Below are positions 24,622-35,494 of a DNA stretch of 64,000 bases, one piece after another. Both the position numbers and the translations under genes were made by a program. The notes beneath the pieces were generated by a model. The model ran no database searches, had not been told where the DNA came from, and saw nothing but the letters and a program-made list of their open reading frames with translations. The stretch comes from Abelmoschus esculentus (lineage: Eukaryota; Streptophyta; Magnoliopsida; Malvales; Malvaceae): NCBI GenBank assembly GCA_035048815.1, contig JAUCBN010000012.1:9839001-9903000 (forward strand), written 5' to 3'. Each line of letters begins with the position of its first letter. Position 1 is the stretch's first letter.

Positions 24622-26742
24622 ATGTCTGAAGTGTTCATTGCTGAAGAAGATAATACGGACGTTTGGGCATGGTTAGAGGCAGTCCAACACGAGAAAGGAG
24701 ATAGCTTATCGCCGGAAAGCGTGTCGATAATGAAGGGTTATGTGAGAATCAATACGGCTCAAAATCCATGTCTTCAGGAAGTCCGAGAAATCTGGGATCA
24801 GTGGACTGATGGTATGAAGGAACAATTTAAGAAGGAATTCGGGGACATAGCGTTGCTATTGAAGGTGTCTATAGATAGACAACTACTCAGAGCAATGGCG
24901 CAATTTTGGAACCCGGCATATAACTATTTTACTTTTGGACAAATTGACATGACTCCTACATTGGAGGAGTATGAGGTTTTAATCAACAGTCCCGCGGTCA
25001 AGAGAGATAAGATCTATGTTAAGCCGAACAGTACTTCAAGCTTCAAAAAGAAGTTGATGCAGGTTACAGGAAAAGAGAAAAAGTTTTGGGATGAGAAGCT
25101 CGCCAATCATGATAGTACAGATATGAACGAGGATAAGCAGAGAGTCGATTGGAAAGTCTTGAAAGAGTTGATAATGGACAGTCGTGAAGAGCCCTCTAAG
25201 ATTAGAAGAATCTATGCCCTTTGCATTTATGGATTAATGTTATTTCCGAGGACTCTGGAACACATAGACCCATCCACCGTTGGGCTTTTCGAGAGGTTAT
25301 CTAAAGGCGTGAATCCAGCCCCTGCAATCTTGACGGAGACGTACAGATCTTTAACAGCATACAAGAAATCAGGTGAAGGGAAATTTTGGGGTTGTACACA
25401 ATTATTAGAAGTCTGGTTCAGAGGTCACTGTTAGAATCCACCATATCATGCACTGAGGTATACCAGCTCATATTCGCCCATTTCGGAGCATCTGAAGGAT
25501 TGCATCATAGAGAAGAAGGACGAGAGATAGTGGGAAGAACTTTTTTAGAATCTGACGGATGCAGATATCGTTTGGAAGACTTGCTGGTTGAGCAGAGGAA
25601 CGATATTTCTGTACAGGTGTGGAGAGTTAGATTGGGTCCCATTGCCAGGAGTTTGGGGTAGAACAGCTTATTGCCCACTTCTGGTTTCCAGACAGTTCGG
25701 ATCTAGGCAGTTCATACCTGCTACAACTGGAATGACAGGTTTCGAATACGCACACAAGACAGATAGGTATAAATCTAAAAATGATACAATTTTGAAGGTA
25801 TGGAAGACGCTCAAGAAAGTTCAACCTTATCAAAGTTTGGAGATTATGGCCAGGTATGATGAATGGAGAACACAAAGGGTGAATGATAAGTCCTTTCAGG
25901 AGATACCAAGGATTACCGGATCGACGAGCAGAACAACACAAGAAGCACCATCCGTAATAGAGAAATTAAAGTATGATCGAGAGTTAGATTCACAGAGGTA
26001 TGAAAAGAAGATTTATGATCTTACGCGGGAATTAAATATGACAAAGTATCAAGAGTCAACACATAAGAGAAAAGAGAAGGAGCTGATTAGTCAAAATGAG
26101 AAGCTAAGCCAAGATTTGAAGGAAGTACAAGAGATGTACGAAGGATATAGGAAGAAGTTTCAGAAAGGAAGCGAGATTAGAAAGATTGAAGATTTGTCTG
26201 TTCGCCTAAGTAGGATGAAGAAAGAAAAGGAAGAGTACAAGAGGCTCTATGAACGAAAGTGTCATGAAGCAGGGGAAGCAAAATACAAGGCCAAGAAGAA
26301 GCTAGAAGACGAGCAAGCGAGGAATTTTGAATTGACGAACCAAGTGACGCAGTTGGAAGAGTTGATTACCAAGTACCATAATGAAGACAAAGTTTAGATG
26401 GAAAAGGAAAAGGAGGGTCTACAACAGATGGTAATCTCTCTTGAAAACAAGGTCCAAGAGTTGAGTGAGAAATTAACAAGGTACGAGGGAGCTTTATGCC
26501 AGGACACTGGAGGAGCATGGAAAGCAAAATATGAAGCATCACAGAGCACTGTTTGAAATCAGAACGAGTTAGTCAATTTTATAGGCCAGGTCAAAAGTAT
26601 TGCCTCTTATGTACAGATTCTGTCGAAGGAAGCTACAACTCTCCTAAAGCAGCCGGATATTGAGCAAGAGCATGGAGAAGTGATTGTATGCTTGCTCCAT
26701 GAGTTGACCAATCTAGGCATTAGAGCTAACAGTTTTCTTTAA
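24622..26742 (+). pseudogene. Ogre ORF1: extra ORF upstream of gag, plant-mobile-domain-like (DUF7745-type) plus coiled coil
   Basis: One reading frame runs from ATG 24622 to TAA about 26742, interrupted by stops at 25432-25434, about 25519, about 25546 and 26395-26397, with one more near 26555. The N-terminal about 380 residues contain FGQIDMTPTLEEYEVLI, RIYALCIYGLMLFPRTLEHI and later LYRCGELDWVPLPGVWG and SRQFIPATTG, motifs of the large globular domain typical of Ogre ORF1 that resembles the plant mobile domain. The C-terminal part (from about 25950) is a charged Glu/Lys coiled coil. Its role in retrotransposition is unknown. The premature stops are at positions where a single transition from a Trp or Gln codon would suffice. 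Confidence 0.8.
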
Positions 26743-26975
26743 GCAGATAATTGATTGTCTTTCCTTTATATGAACTTTTTAGGTGAAACGGATGTTTTTA
26801 AAATACTGTTCTTCGAATACAATGCCTCATTGTATACATGCATTCATGCATTTCATGTATCATATTACTTGCTAATTTTTAAATTAAATGTTAATAATAA
26901 AAGGGTTCTATAGCAGTGAATATTTAAGTTGCAATCATTCCGCATTCATATTCAACCCGGTCACATACTAAAAAG
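26743..26975 (+). other. Spacer between ORF1 and gag of the Ogre-like element
   Basis: About 230 bp of AT-rich sequence with short direct words such as ATTCATGCATTTCATG near 26840; no coding sequence is seen. The gag start codon at 26976 follows. Confidence 0.5.
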
Positions 26976-28633
26976 ATGGGAACAAAAGAAAGATTAAAGA
27001 AGTTAGAGGACGATCGTGTAGAATTTCAAAATCAGCTGGATGGCATAAAGAATACTATGAAAGATAGTATCGCCGAAGCTCAGGTGAATATTATTAGTCA
27101 GTTGACCGCTCTGATGCGTCCAAAAGATTCAGAGAAGGGCAAAGCATCGAAAGGAGAATCGAATGAGATGGAAGGACAGACAGAAACTACGTCTCATACA
27201 AGGGAGCAACCATAGGTTCAGTCTACAAAAGTACAATTCAATTTAGCGGGGGCATCTGCAAGTCACCCGGTTGAAGTTGCTGATTTTGTTTCTCCGAATG
27301 TCGAGGATGTTTCGGATCTTAATTTCATGAGCGAGGTGGAAAAGATGAGACAAAACATGGAGAAAAAGTATGCTGATCACTTCAACGCATTTTACCGCCA
27401 AAGTTTAAGATGCCGAATTTCGAGAAGTATGATGGAACGACATGTCTAAATGCGCATATGACCATGTATTGCAGAAAGATGGCTGCCTTTAATAAGGATG
27501 ATAAGTTATTGATTCACTGTTTCCAGGACAGTTTGACGGGTTCAGCGATCCGATGGTATACACAGCTGAGCCGAGAAAATATAAAAACGTGGAAAGATTT
27601 ACATTGCGCCTTTATGGAAAACTACAAACATGTATCAGAAATGGGGCCTACCAGAATTATGTTGCAGCAAATGAGCCAGAGGTCGAATGAAACGTTCCGG
27701 TAATACGCTCATAGATGGAGGGATTTGGCTTCTCAAGTACAACCTCCATTGATCGAGAACGAAATGACCCATATGTTTATGGATACATTGAAAGGTCTGA
27801 TGTATGATCGCTTGTTCACCAATACGTCGATGCAAAGTTTTTCCCAGATTGTCGCTACGGGAGAACTTGTTAAAGCAGCCATTAAGAGCGGAAGGATAGA
27901 AGGGTCCGATAGTTCCAAGAGGAGCTTCAAGAAGAAGGAAAATAAAGTGAATAGCGTCGTTGTATATGAGGCGCCGAGAAATGTAATGATCTCAAAACTG
28001 GGAGGAGGAGTAAGTAGCTCGCAGAACTCAAACAAGAAGGATTCAAAATGGGAGAGGCCAAGTTTTATGCCCATCCCTATAACGTATGCCGAGTTATACA
28101 CTCAGCTCTATGATGCGGATATGATACGTCCATATTACATCTTGCCGCTTCAACCTCCATACCCGCACTGGTATGATCAGAAGGCTCAGTGCGAATATCA
28201 TTCTAAGGTTCAGGGACATAGTAACTGTACTGCATTCAAAAGAATAGTTCAGAACCTGATCAATACTGGGGTTTTGAAGTTTGACGAACCCAGTATATCC
28301 ACGAACCCGTTGCCAAAGCATGGTAGTCGGGGTGTGAATGTGATTGAGGAGGACCAGATGAAGCAGGTTAAGGTGAGTGTACCAGAGATCAAATCGCCTT
28401 TAAAATGGGTGTTCAGACAGTTGTTTGAGAATGGTCTTATATGCCAGGAGGTCATGATGTTGAAGGAACCAATTGAGGCAGGTCTGTACTGCGATTATCA
28501 CCAAGAACTGAGACATGATATCCAGTTTTGTGATGAGTTTAGAAGTCTGCTGCAGGGGATGATGAATAACAGGGAGATAGAGTTTTTTGCTAAGATTGGA
28601 GAGCGAAGGATGATGGACGTGTGCACGTCTTAG
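26976..28633 (+). pseudogene. Ogre gag (capsid-like) polyprotein region
   Basis: ATG 26976 opens a basic/acidic N-terminus; a TAG lies at 27213-27215 and a frame change near 27395 precedes MPNFEKYDGTTC. The capsid core follows: HMTMYCRKMAAF, LLIHCFQDSLTGSAIRWYT and TWKDLHCAFMENYKH, which is the retrotransposon gag signature. A further TAG is at about 27701. Near residue 160 of the second segment PHWYDQKAQCEYHSKVQGHS resembles the Cys/His cluster seen in Ogre gags instead of a standard CCHC knuckle. Gag assembles the particle that packages the RNA. The sequence shows at least one frameshift and three stops. Confidence 0.85.
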
Positions 28634-28639
28634 AGGACC

Positions 28640-30265
28640 ATGCCGAAATACAACGCGAATATGTCGTTGATTATTTCGACCCGACCAAAGGATAATAATA
28701 ATTCATCAGGGGAGGTAAAGTCGACCCCTCGCATAGTGATTACTCCTTCAACACCTTTTTCGTTCAAGGATACTCAGAGGATTCCTTGGAATTACACTGC
28801 AAGTGTAACCGTGCCAAGCAGTTCAAAGACTGCCGAGGAGATACAGCCAGAAAAGCCCGAAGTGGAAAGCAAGAGTGAGATAGAAGGACCAGTGAACGAA
28901 GTAGGTCATTTCACGAGGAGTGGAAGATGCTACTCACCAGTTCAAGAGAAGGAAGAAGAGAAGGGAAAGAATGTCGAGAAGAAGAAGATTTTTGAAGAGC
29001 CAGTGCCGAAAGTGAATGAGCCAGTTACTGAGGAACAAGCACTTGAGTTCTTGAGGTTTTTAAAGCACAGTGAGTACAATGTTGTCGAGCAGTTGAAGAA
29101 ACAGCCGGCTAGAATTTCTATTCTAGATCTATTATTAGGTTCCGAGGGACACCGCAATGCTTTGCTGAAGGTGTTAAATCAGACGTTTATTTCGAAGGAT
29201 ATATCGGTGAATAAACTGGACCGAATTGTGAACCATATTACTACAGACAATTATATAACATTTACTGATGATGAGATCCCGAATGGTGGGATGGGGTCTA
29301 TCAAAGCTCTGAATATTACGACTCACTGTAAGAGTCATGTAGTACCAGGGGTGCTGATTGATAATGGTTCGGCGCTGAATGTTTTGCCTATGATGACTTT
29401 GCAAAGGTTGCCTGTGGATATTGCTCATATGAAGAGCTACCAGAATGTGGTTAGAGCATTTGGTGGAACCACGAGGGATGTATTGGGCATAATAGAAGTA
29501 CCATTGTTGATTGAGCCGTCTGTATACAATGTGGATTTTGTTGTTATGGATATTAAGCTCACTTATAATTGCTTGCTCGGAAGACCCTGGATTCATTCCG
29601 TCGGGGCAGTGCCGTCATCTTTGCACCAGAAATTGAAGTTCGTAATTGATGGAAAGCTGGTATGTGTTGGAGCGGAAGAAGACATTATTGCTTCAGTTTC
29701 TACTGATACACCGTACATTCATGCAAACGAGGATGCATTAGAGCGTTCGTTCAGGGCCTTGGAGTTCATCAACGCTGCGTTCGTGGCTGAAGGTGCGAAG
29801 TTTCCATGCCCTAGATTGTCGAATTGTACAGAGATGACCGTTAAACAAACTCTCGGTAAAAAAGACAGAACTAGAAGAGGATTAGGAAGGAAGTTGCAAG
29901 GAAGCTTACGTCCAAGACTCGTGGTTATGAAAAAGGGTCGAAGTGGACTGGGATTTTCAATAGAGGCGTTTTGGAAGAAATACGGGAAAGTTGCAGCCAA
30001 GAGGTCAGTCTCGCTAAATTCAAAGATTGACTTTATCTCTTATGGGCTTGTGAATGTCACAGAGCAGGCCGAGAAGAATCGTCAAGAAGCAATTAGACTT
30101 TAGGAGGAAGAGATTTTCGGGCATACTTTTGATGGTCTGTTTGTGGGAGGAATTTCTGAAGGGTCGAAGATGAATTTTCTAGAAGGAATCTGTCCGTGCT
30201 TCCCTGGCGAGACTCTGAAAAACTGGACTGTGGAAAATTTACCTGTAGTTTTTAAATCAGAGTAA
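28640..30265 (+). pseudogene. Ogre protease region
   Basis: Same frame as gag, separated from it by a stop at 28631-28633. A Pro/Ser/Glu-rich linker (28640-29270) is followed by an aspartic protease: VLIDNGSALNVLP carries the D-x-G active-site triad, here as Asp-Asn-Gly, with the flap/helix region VDFVVMDIKLTYNCLLGRPW downstream. The long open frame ends at 30103 with TAG, but the frame continues (FGHTFDGLFVGGISEGS ... VVFKSE) to TAA at about 30265. The enzyme would process the element's polyproteins. Confidence 0.85.
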
Positions 30266-30479
30266 TGCCATGAACTACTTTATACCTTTGTCTGCGGGTA
30301 TAAGTGATTTTCTGTAGGGAACTTTTTAACGTATTTTCACTAGTAAAAACGATGTTTCTTTATTTCCCAAATGGCAAACATTTTCAGTTTCTTTTATTTA
30401 TTCATTTGCTCATTTATTTATTCATTCATTAATTCATTCATTTATTATTCTTTTCCAAATATATAAGTTTTCTTCGCAG
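30266..30479 (+). other. Intron-like gap between protease and reverse transcriptase
   Basis: AT-rich, T-tract-rich 0.2-kb stretch with stops in all frames that separates the protease frame from the reverse-transcriptase frame. It ends in TTTTCTTCGCAG, a good 3' splice site at 30478-30479, after which the pol frame opens at once (FPINDHISDYEP). Ogre elements are known to splice an intron here to join gag-pro with pol. I cannot fix the 5' splice site; GGGTATAAG near 30296 is one candidate. Confidence 0.65.
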
Positions 30480-33400
30480 GTTCCCAATCAATGATCATAT
30501 TAGTGATTATGAGCCTAATACCGAAATAGATTTAGAAAGAATCTCTTGTCTAACAGAAATCAATGAGTGTGAAGATAATGTGGATTATGAGATTCCTAAA
30601 GAATTATTGAGATTGGTGGAAAAGGAAGATAAACAGATCATGCCCTACAAGGAAGAAATAGAGATTTTGAATTTAGACACCGAAGAGTCGAAAAAAGAAG
30701 TCAAGATCGGGGCAGCATTTTCACCTGGGGCAAAACAAAATTTGATTGATCTGTTGCAAGAGTTCAAGGATGTTTTTGCGTGGTCCTACCAAGACATGCC
30801 AAGTTTGAATACTGACATTATAGTACACAAGTTGCCAATTATACCAGAGTGCAAGCCGGTACAACAGAAGCTCAGAAGATTGAGACTAGAAATATTGTTG
30901 AAAATCAAAGAAGAGGTTCAGAAACAGATTGATGCGGGATTCTTACAGGTGGCTGCATATCCAGAATGGGTGGCAAACATAGTTCCGGTACCAAAGAAAG
31001 ACGGGAATGTGCGAATGTGTGTGGATTACAGAGATCTAAATAAGGCAAGTCTGAAAGATAATATCCCTTTGTCTCATATAGATGTTCTAGTTGATAATAC
31101 TTCGGGGCATTCGTGGTTCTCCTTTATGGATGGTTTCTCGGGTTACAATCAGATTAAAATGAACCCGAAGGATATGGAGAAAACAACCTTTACTACATTG
31201 TGGGGCACGTTTTGCTATAAAGTCATGCCCTTCGGATTGAGGAATACTGGGGCAACATATCAGAGAGCTATGGTGACGTTGTTTCATGATATGACGCTGT
31301 TTCAGAATTTGAAAAAATTGTTTCAGAGGCTTCGAAAGTACCAGTTGAAGCACAATCCTAACAAATGTACTTTTGTGGTTACATCTGGCAAGTTGCTCGG
31401 TTTTATTGTTAGCAGACGAGGCATCGAAATTGATCCAGATAAAGTCAAAGTAATTCAAAATTTACCATCTCCAAAAACTCAAAAAGAAGTTTGGGGATTC
31501 CTCGAAAGGTTAAATTATATCTCTCGGTTTATTTCTCAATTAACTGATAGATGTGATACGATCTTTAAGCTAATGCGGAAGAATAATCCATGTGAATGGG
31601 ACGACGAATGCCAGGAAATGTTGGACAAGATCAAACAATACTTATCAAATGCACCGGTATTGACGGCATATATTTCTGGAAGACCATTGATTCTTTACCT
31701 GATGGTATTTGAGAATTCCATGGGATGTGTGCTGGGACAACATGATGATACTGGGAAGAAAGAAAGGGTAATTTATTACTTGAGTAAGAAGTTTACCGAG
31801 TGTAAAGTACGGTATCCGTTTATGCAGAAGATGTGTTGTGCGCTTGTTTGGGTTACTCGACGGCTCAGACAATACATGTTATACCATACGACATGATTGA
31901 TATCGAAGCTTGATCCGTTGAAATTTCTGATGGAAGCACCAGCTTTAACTGGGAGATTAGCACGCTGGCAGATGTTGTTGTCTGAATTTGACATATTGTA
32001 TATGAGCCAGAAGGCAGTTAAAGGGAGTGCTATAGCTGATTTTCTTGTAAGTAGAGTTTCAGATGAGTATGAGCCTCTGAATTTCGATTTTCCAGATGAG
32101 GATGTGATGACCATTTTTGTAGAAGAAGATGATGAAATCAAGAAATGGAGATTGTATTTTAATGGAGCAGTTAATGCTCTAGGGTAAGGAATTGGAGCTG
32201 TGTTGATTTCTCCAAATGGTATGCATTATCCTTTCACGAGTAAGCTAGAATTTTTGTGTACTAATAACATGGCAGAATATGAAGCATGTGTTATGGGATT
32301 GAAGGCCGCAATAGAAAGGAAGATAAGAGCCTTAGAAGTATACGGGGATTCAGCCCTGGTTATTTATCAGTTGCGTGAGGAATGAGAGACTAAAGACGCA
32401 AAACTGATGGAATATCGCAAGTTAGTATTAGAGCTAATCGAAGAATTTGAGGAGATAACTTTTGCATACCTCCCCAGGGAAGACAACCAAATAGCGGATG
32501 CTTTAGCTACATTGGCTTCAGTATTCCAAGCAAATATACCGGAAGAAATGATGTTGATCCGAATGCAAAGTTATGAAACATATGCACATTGTTGCAATAT
32601 GGAAGAAGATGATGGTAATCCTTGGTACTTCGACATCCTGCAATACATCAAGTTTCAGGCTTATTCGCTTGGAGCGAATGACAATGACAAAAGAACAATC
32701 AGAAGAATGGCTGCCGCGTATGTGTTAGATGGTGACGTCTTATACAGGAAGACCAGAGATCAGGTGTTATTGAGATGTGTCAATGCTCGTGAAGCTAAAA
32801 GTATTCTTGAAGAAGTACATGATTGGATCTGTAGTACGCACGCCAATGGTTTTTCAATGGCACAAAAAATAATGAGATATGGATACTACTGGTCTACTAT
32901 GGAAGGAGATTGCATAGAGTACGCCAAGAAGTGTCACAAATGTCAGATTTATGCAGATAAGATCAACTCACCACCAGTACCATTGCATACTATGAATTCA
33001 CCGTGGCCTTTTGCTGTATGAGGAATGGATGTAATTGGGCAGATTCACCCAAAGGTTTCGAATGGGCATCGCTTCATCCTAGTGGCTATTGATTACTTCA
33101 CCAAGTGGATAGAAGCTACTTCTTACGCTAACATCACAAGAACAACAGTTTGCAAGTTCTTGAAAAAAGAGATTATCTGTCGATATGGTCTACCAGAACG
33201 CATCATCACAGATAATGCTACCAATTTCAACAATAGAAAGATTGCAGAAACTTGTGAGCAGTTCAAAATAATTCATCACAATTCTGTAGCATATCGACCG
33301 AAGATGAATGGAGCGGTTGAGGCATCTAACAAAAATATCAAGAAGATCATATCAAAGATGACAGAAACATACAAAGACTGGCATGAAAGACTTCATTTTG

Positions 33401-33870
33401 CTTTGTTTGCGTACCGAACATCGATGAGAACTTCTACCGGGGTAACGCCATATTCTCTAGTATACGGGACTGAAGCAGTGTTACCATTAGAAGTTGAAAT
33501 CCCATCTCTTCAAGTATTGTCAGAAGTGAAACTGGATGATGCAAAATGGGTACAGATTTGTTTGGACCAGTTGAATTTGATTGAAGAAAAACGGCTAAAA
33601 GCTATTTGTCATAGCCAAATGTATCAGAAGCGGATGATTCGAGCTCATGATAAGAAAGTTCGACCGCGAGAATTCCGAGAGGGTGATCTAGTGCTTAAAA
33701 AGATCTTACCGATACAACGTGATTTCCGTGGGAAATGGATGTCGAATTGGGAAGGACGATATATTGTCAAAAAGGCTTTTTCCGAAGGCGCAATGATCTT
33801 GGCTGAAATGGACGAAAAAGAATTTCATAAGCCTGTGAATTCCGATTCAGTTAAGAGGTATTACGCCTGA
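30480..33870 (+). pseudogene. Ogre pol: reverse transcriptase, two RNase H domains, integrase
   Basis: A single frame spans the whole segment, broken by stops at 31894-31896, 32185-32187, 32383-32385 and 33019-33021. Reverse transcriptase: WVANIVPVPKKDGNVRMCVD, then DGFSGYNQIKM and VMPFGLRNTGATYQRAMV. Directly after FHDM the sequence jumps to NLKKLFQRLRKYQL, so the segment with the YxDD catalytic box is absent, an in-frame loss of roughly 25-30 residues. The gypsy RNase H follows (about 31640-32060), then a second RNase H (32140-32510) with NNMAEYEACVMGLKAAI, a Tat-lineage hallmark. Integrase: H-H-C-C finger ending CHKCQIY, catalytic Asp in MDVIG, Asp in ITDNATNF and Glu in GAVEASNKN, and a C-terminal basic domain. 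Without YxDD the protein cannot reverse-transcribe. Confidence 0.9.
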
Positions 33871-34981
33871 AGAATAAAAAGGAAGAATGAAAGAAAAATG
33901 AAGAAAAAAGAAAAATGAAAAAGAATAAAAATAAAAATAAAATAAAAATAGAATGAAGCGAAAACCCGAAAGGGCGTTTCATAAGAAAATGAATGATAAA
34001 AAGAAAAGAGGGGTCAAGATGAAAACCCGCAAAGGGCGTCTTGATACCAAAGGAGAATTTGAGTCAAAAACCATGAATGGCGGCTCAAATGTATGACAGT
34101 AGGCATCTGGTAATCTATACCTCTCGGTTCTAGTAGTTCAGAAAGGGTTTCGTGTTTGCAAAGTTGGATCCTCATTTGAAGAACTGTTAGATGAGCAGAT
34201 CTATTTTAAATCTATATTTCGGGAAAAGGCCCAGATGATCGCATGTGATAGGCAGTTGAGAATTTGCATTTGTTTCTTGCTTTCTCTTTTCATTTGTTTG
34301 CCATGACTATTTTATAATTCTATGCTTGTCACAAACATTTAAAAGCTTCAGTACATATTCCTTCTTTTTCTCTTCCGAGCTTTTCTTTTTATCCAAAGCA
34401 TCGTGCAAGTGAATTCATGTGAATTTATAAATACAGAAAATTTCTTGTCACTATTTTGTTTTAAAAGTTACAGGTAATATTCGTTTTTCAGATCAGGATA
34501 ACAGAGTAAAAGTGAATATGTTCAGATGATCAGACAAAACCCTAAAACGGTGAATATGTTAGAAAAGTCTCCAAATAGTGGTTGAGATCAATATAAGGAT
34601 CAAAGTTCAAAGCAAAAGCAAAAAGAGAAATAAATGGAAAGTTTTGAAGTGAAAATCTAAAGCGACGCTCCAAAACAACTTTGTGAGGAAGACTATCATC
34701 AAAGGTTGTCTCTTAACGTGAGATGAATAATTGAATATCATCAAGACTGCAGAAAGAAGATGAAAGAGTCAATTGGGCTCATCAGAATGGCAATTGACTG
34801 ATAATATGTGTCTTTCTAGGCAATACTCATGCATCATAATAGAAATATCTGCATTAGGATCATACTAATAATGTATCATATTTCCGTTGAACAAGATTCA
34901 AAAACCTACAAAGATTGATTCTGGAAAAGAACAAACAAAACAACAACAACAACAACAACAATTTCAAGCTTTCACGGAATA
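33871..34981 (+). other. 3' UTR of the Ogre-like element, first part
   Basis: No coding sequence. It starts with an A-rich tract (33880-33950), holds three hairpins of a common type (33953-34090, listed separately), then unstructured AT-rich DNA and a CAA triplet repeat (about 34933-34962). Long, variable, repeat-bearing 3' UTRs are known in Tat/Ogre elements. Confidence 0.6.
33953..34090 (+). repeat. Three hairpins of family A, shared AAAACCC...GGG core with different stems
   Basis: Hairpin 1 (33953-33982): ATGAAGCG pairs with CGTTTCAT around AAAACCCGAAAGGG. Hairpin 2 (34013-34045): GTCAAGATG pairs with CGTCTTGAT around AAAACCCGCAAAGGG. Hairpin 3 (34057-34090): ATTTGAGTC pairs with GGCTCAAAT around AAAAACCATGAATGG. 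G-U pairs are allowed. The core can itself pair (CCC/GGG or CCAT/ATGG). Stem sequences differ while complementarity is kept. Confidence 0.75.
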
Positions 34982-35392
34982 TGAGGAATTTCATAATGAG
35001 AAGAACAGCCTCAAGTTCCATCACTTTTTGATCTGGAGAATTTCATAATGAGAAGAACAACTCCAGATTTCCCGGAGACGAGGAATTTCATAATGAGAAG
35101 AACAACCTCGTTTTCCATTATTTGATCAGTTTGAAGAAATTCATAATGAGAAGAACAACTTCAAACTTTTCTAAACTTTGGAGAATTTCATAATGAGAAG
35201 AACAGCTCCAAAGTCAATGGGATACGAAGAATTTCATAATGAGAAGAACAGCTTCGGATTCCATCATCTTCTGTCTGAAGAAATTCATAATGAGAAGAAC
35301 AGCTTCAGACCCTGGAGAATTTCATAATGAGAAGAACAGCTCCAGGTTTCCACGGGATACGAGGAATTTCATAATGAGAAGAACAGCTTCAG
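34982..35392 (+). repeat. Array of nine hairpins of family B, constant loop and covarying stems
   Basis: Nine copies of TTCATAATGAGAAGAACA, spaced about 40-50 bp apart, each embedded in its own inverted repeat. Stems in order: TGAGG/CCTCA, ATCTGGAG/CTCCAGAT, ACGAGG/CCTCGT, AGTTTGAAG/CTTCAAACT, ACTTTGGAG/CTCCAAAGT, CGAAG/CTTCG, GTCTGAAG/CTTCAGAC, CCTGGAG/CTCCAGG; the ninth (GAGG/CTTC) is imperfect and looks like a recombinant of two units. The array lies on the RNA-sense strand, ending about 90 bp before the polypurine tract. The loop is constant apart from AATTTC/AAATTC and a final A or G. Confidence 0.9.
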
Positions 35393-35481
35393 GCTTTGTT
35401 AGCGTAACAGAGGCCAATAAGTTTAGGGCGAAATTCATGTCTTTTCAATCTTTGCTCGTCTTCTGCTCTACAACATTGAGC

Positions 35482-35494
35482 AAAGAGGGGCAAC
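35482..35494 (+). promoter_or_regulatory. Polypurine tract of the Ogre-like element
   Basis: AAAGAGGGG followed by CAAC directly abuts the 3' LTR start. The purine run would resist RNase H and prime plus-strand DNA synthesis, the expected position in LTR retrotransposons. Confidence 0.75.

Noticed and set aside
34982..35392. CRISPR-like array (short repeats with unique spacers)
   Set aside because: The spacers are part of self-complementary stems, the host is a plant and the array is inside a retrotransposon 3' UTR.
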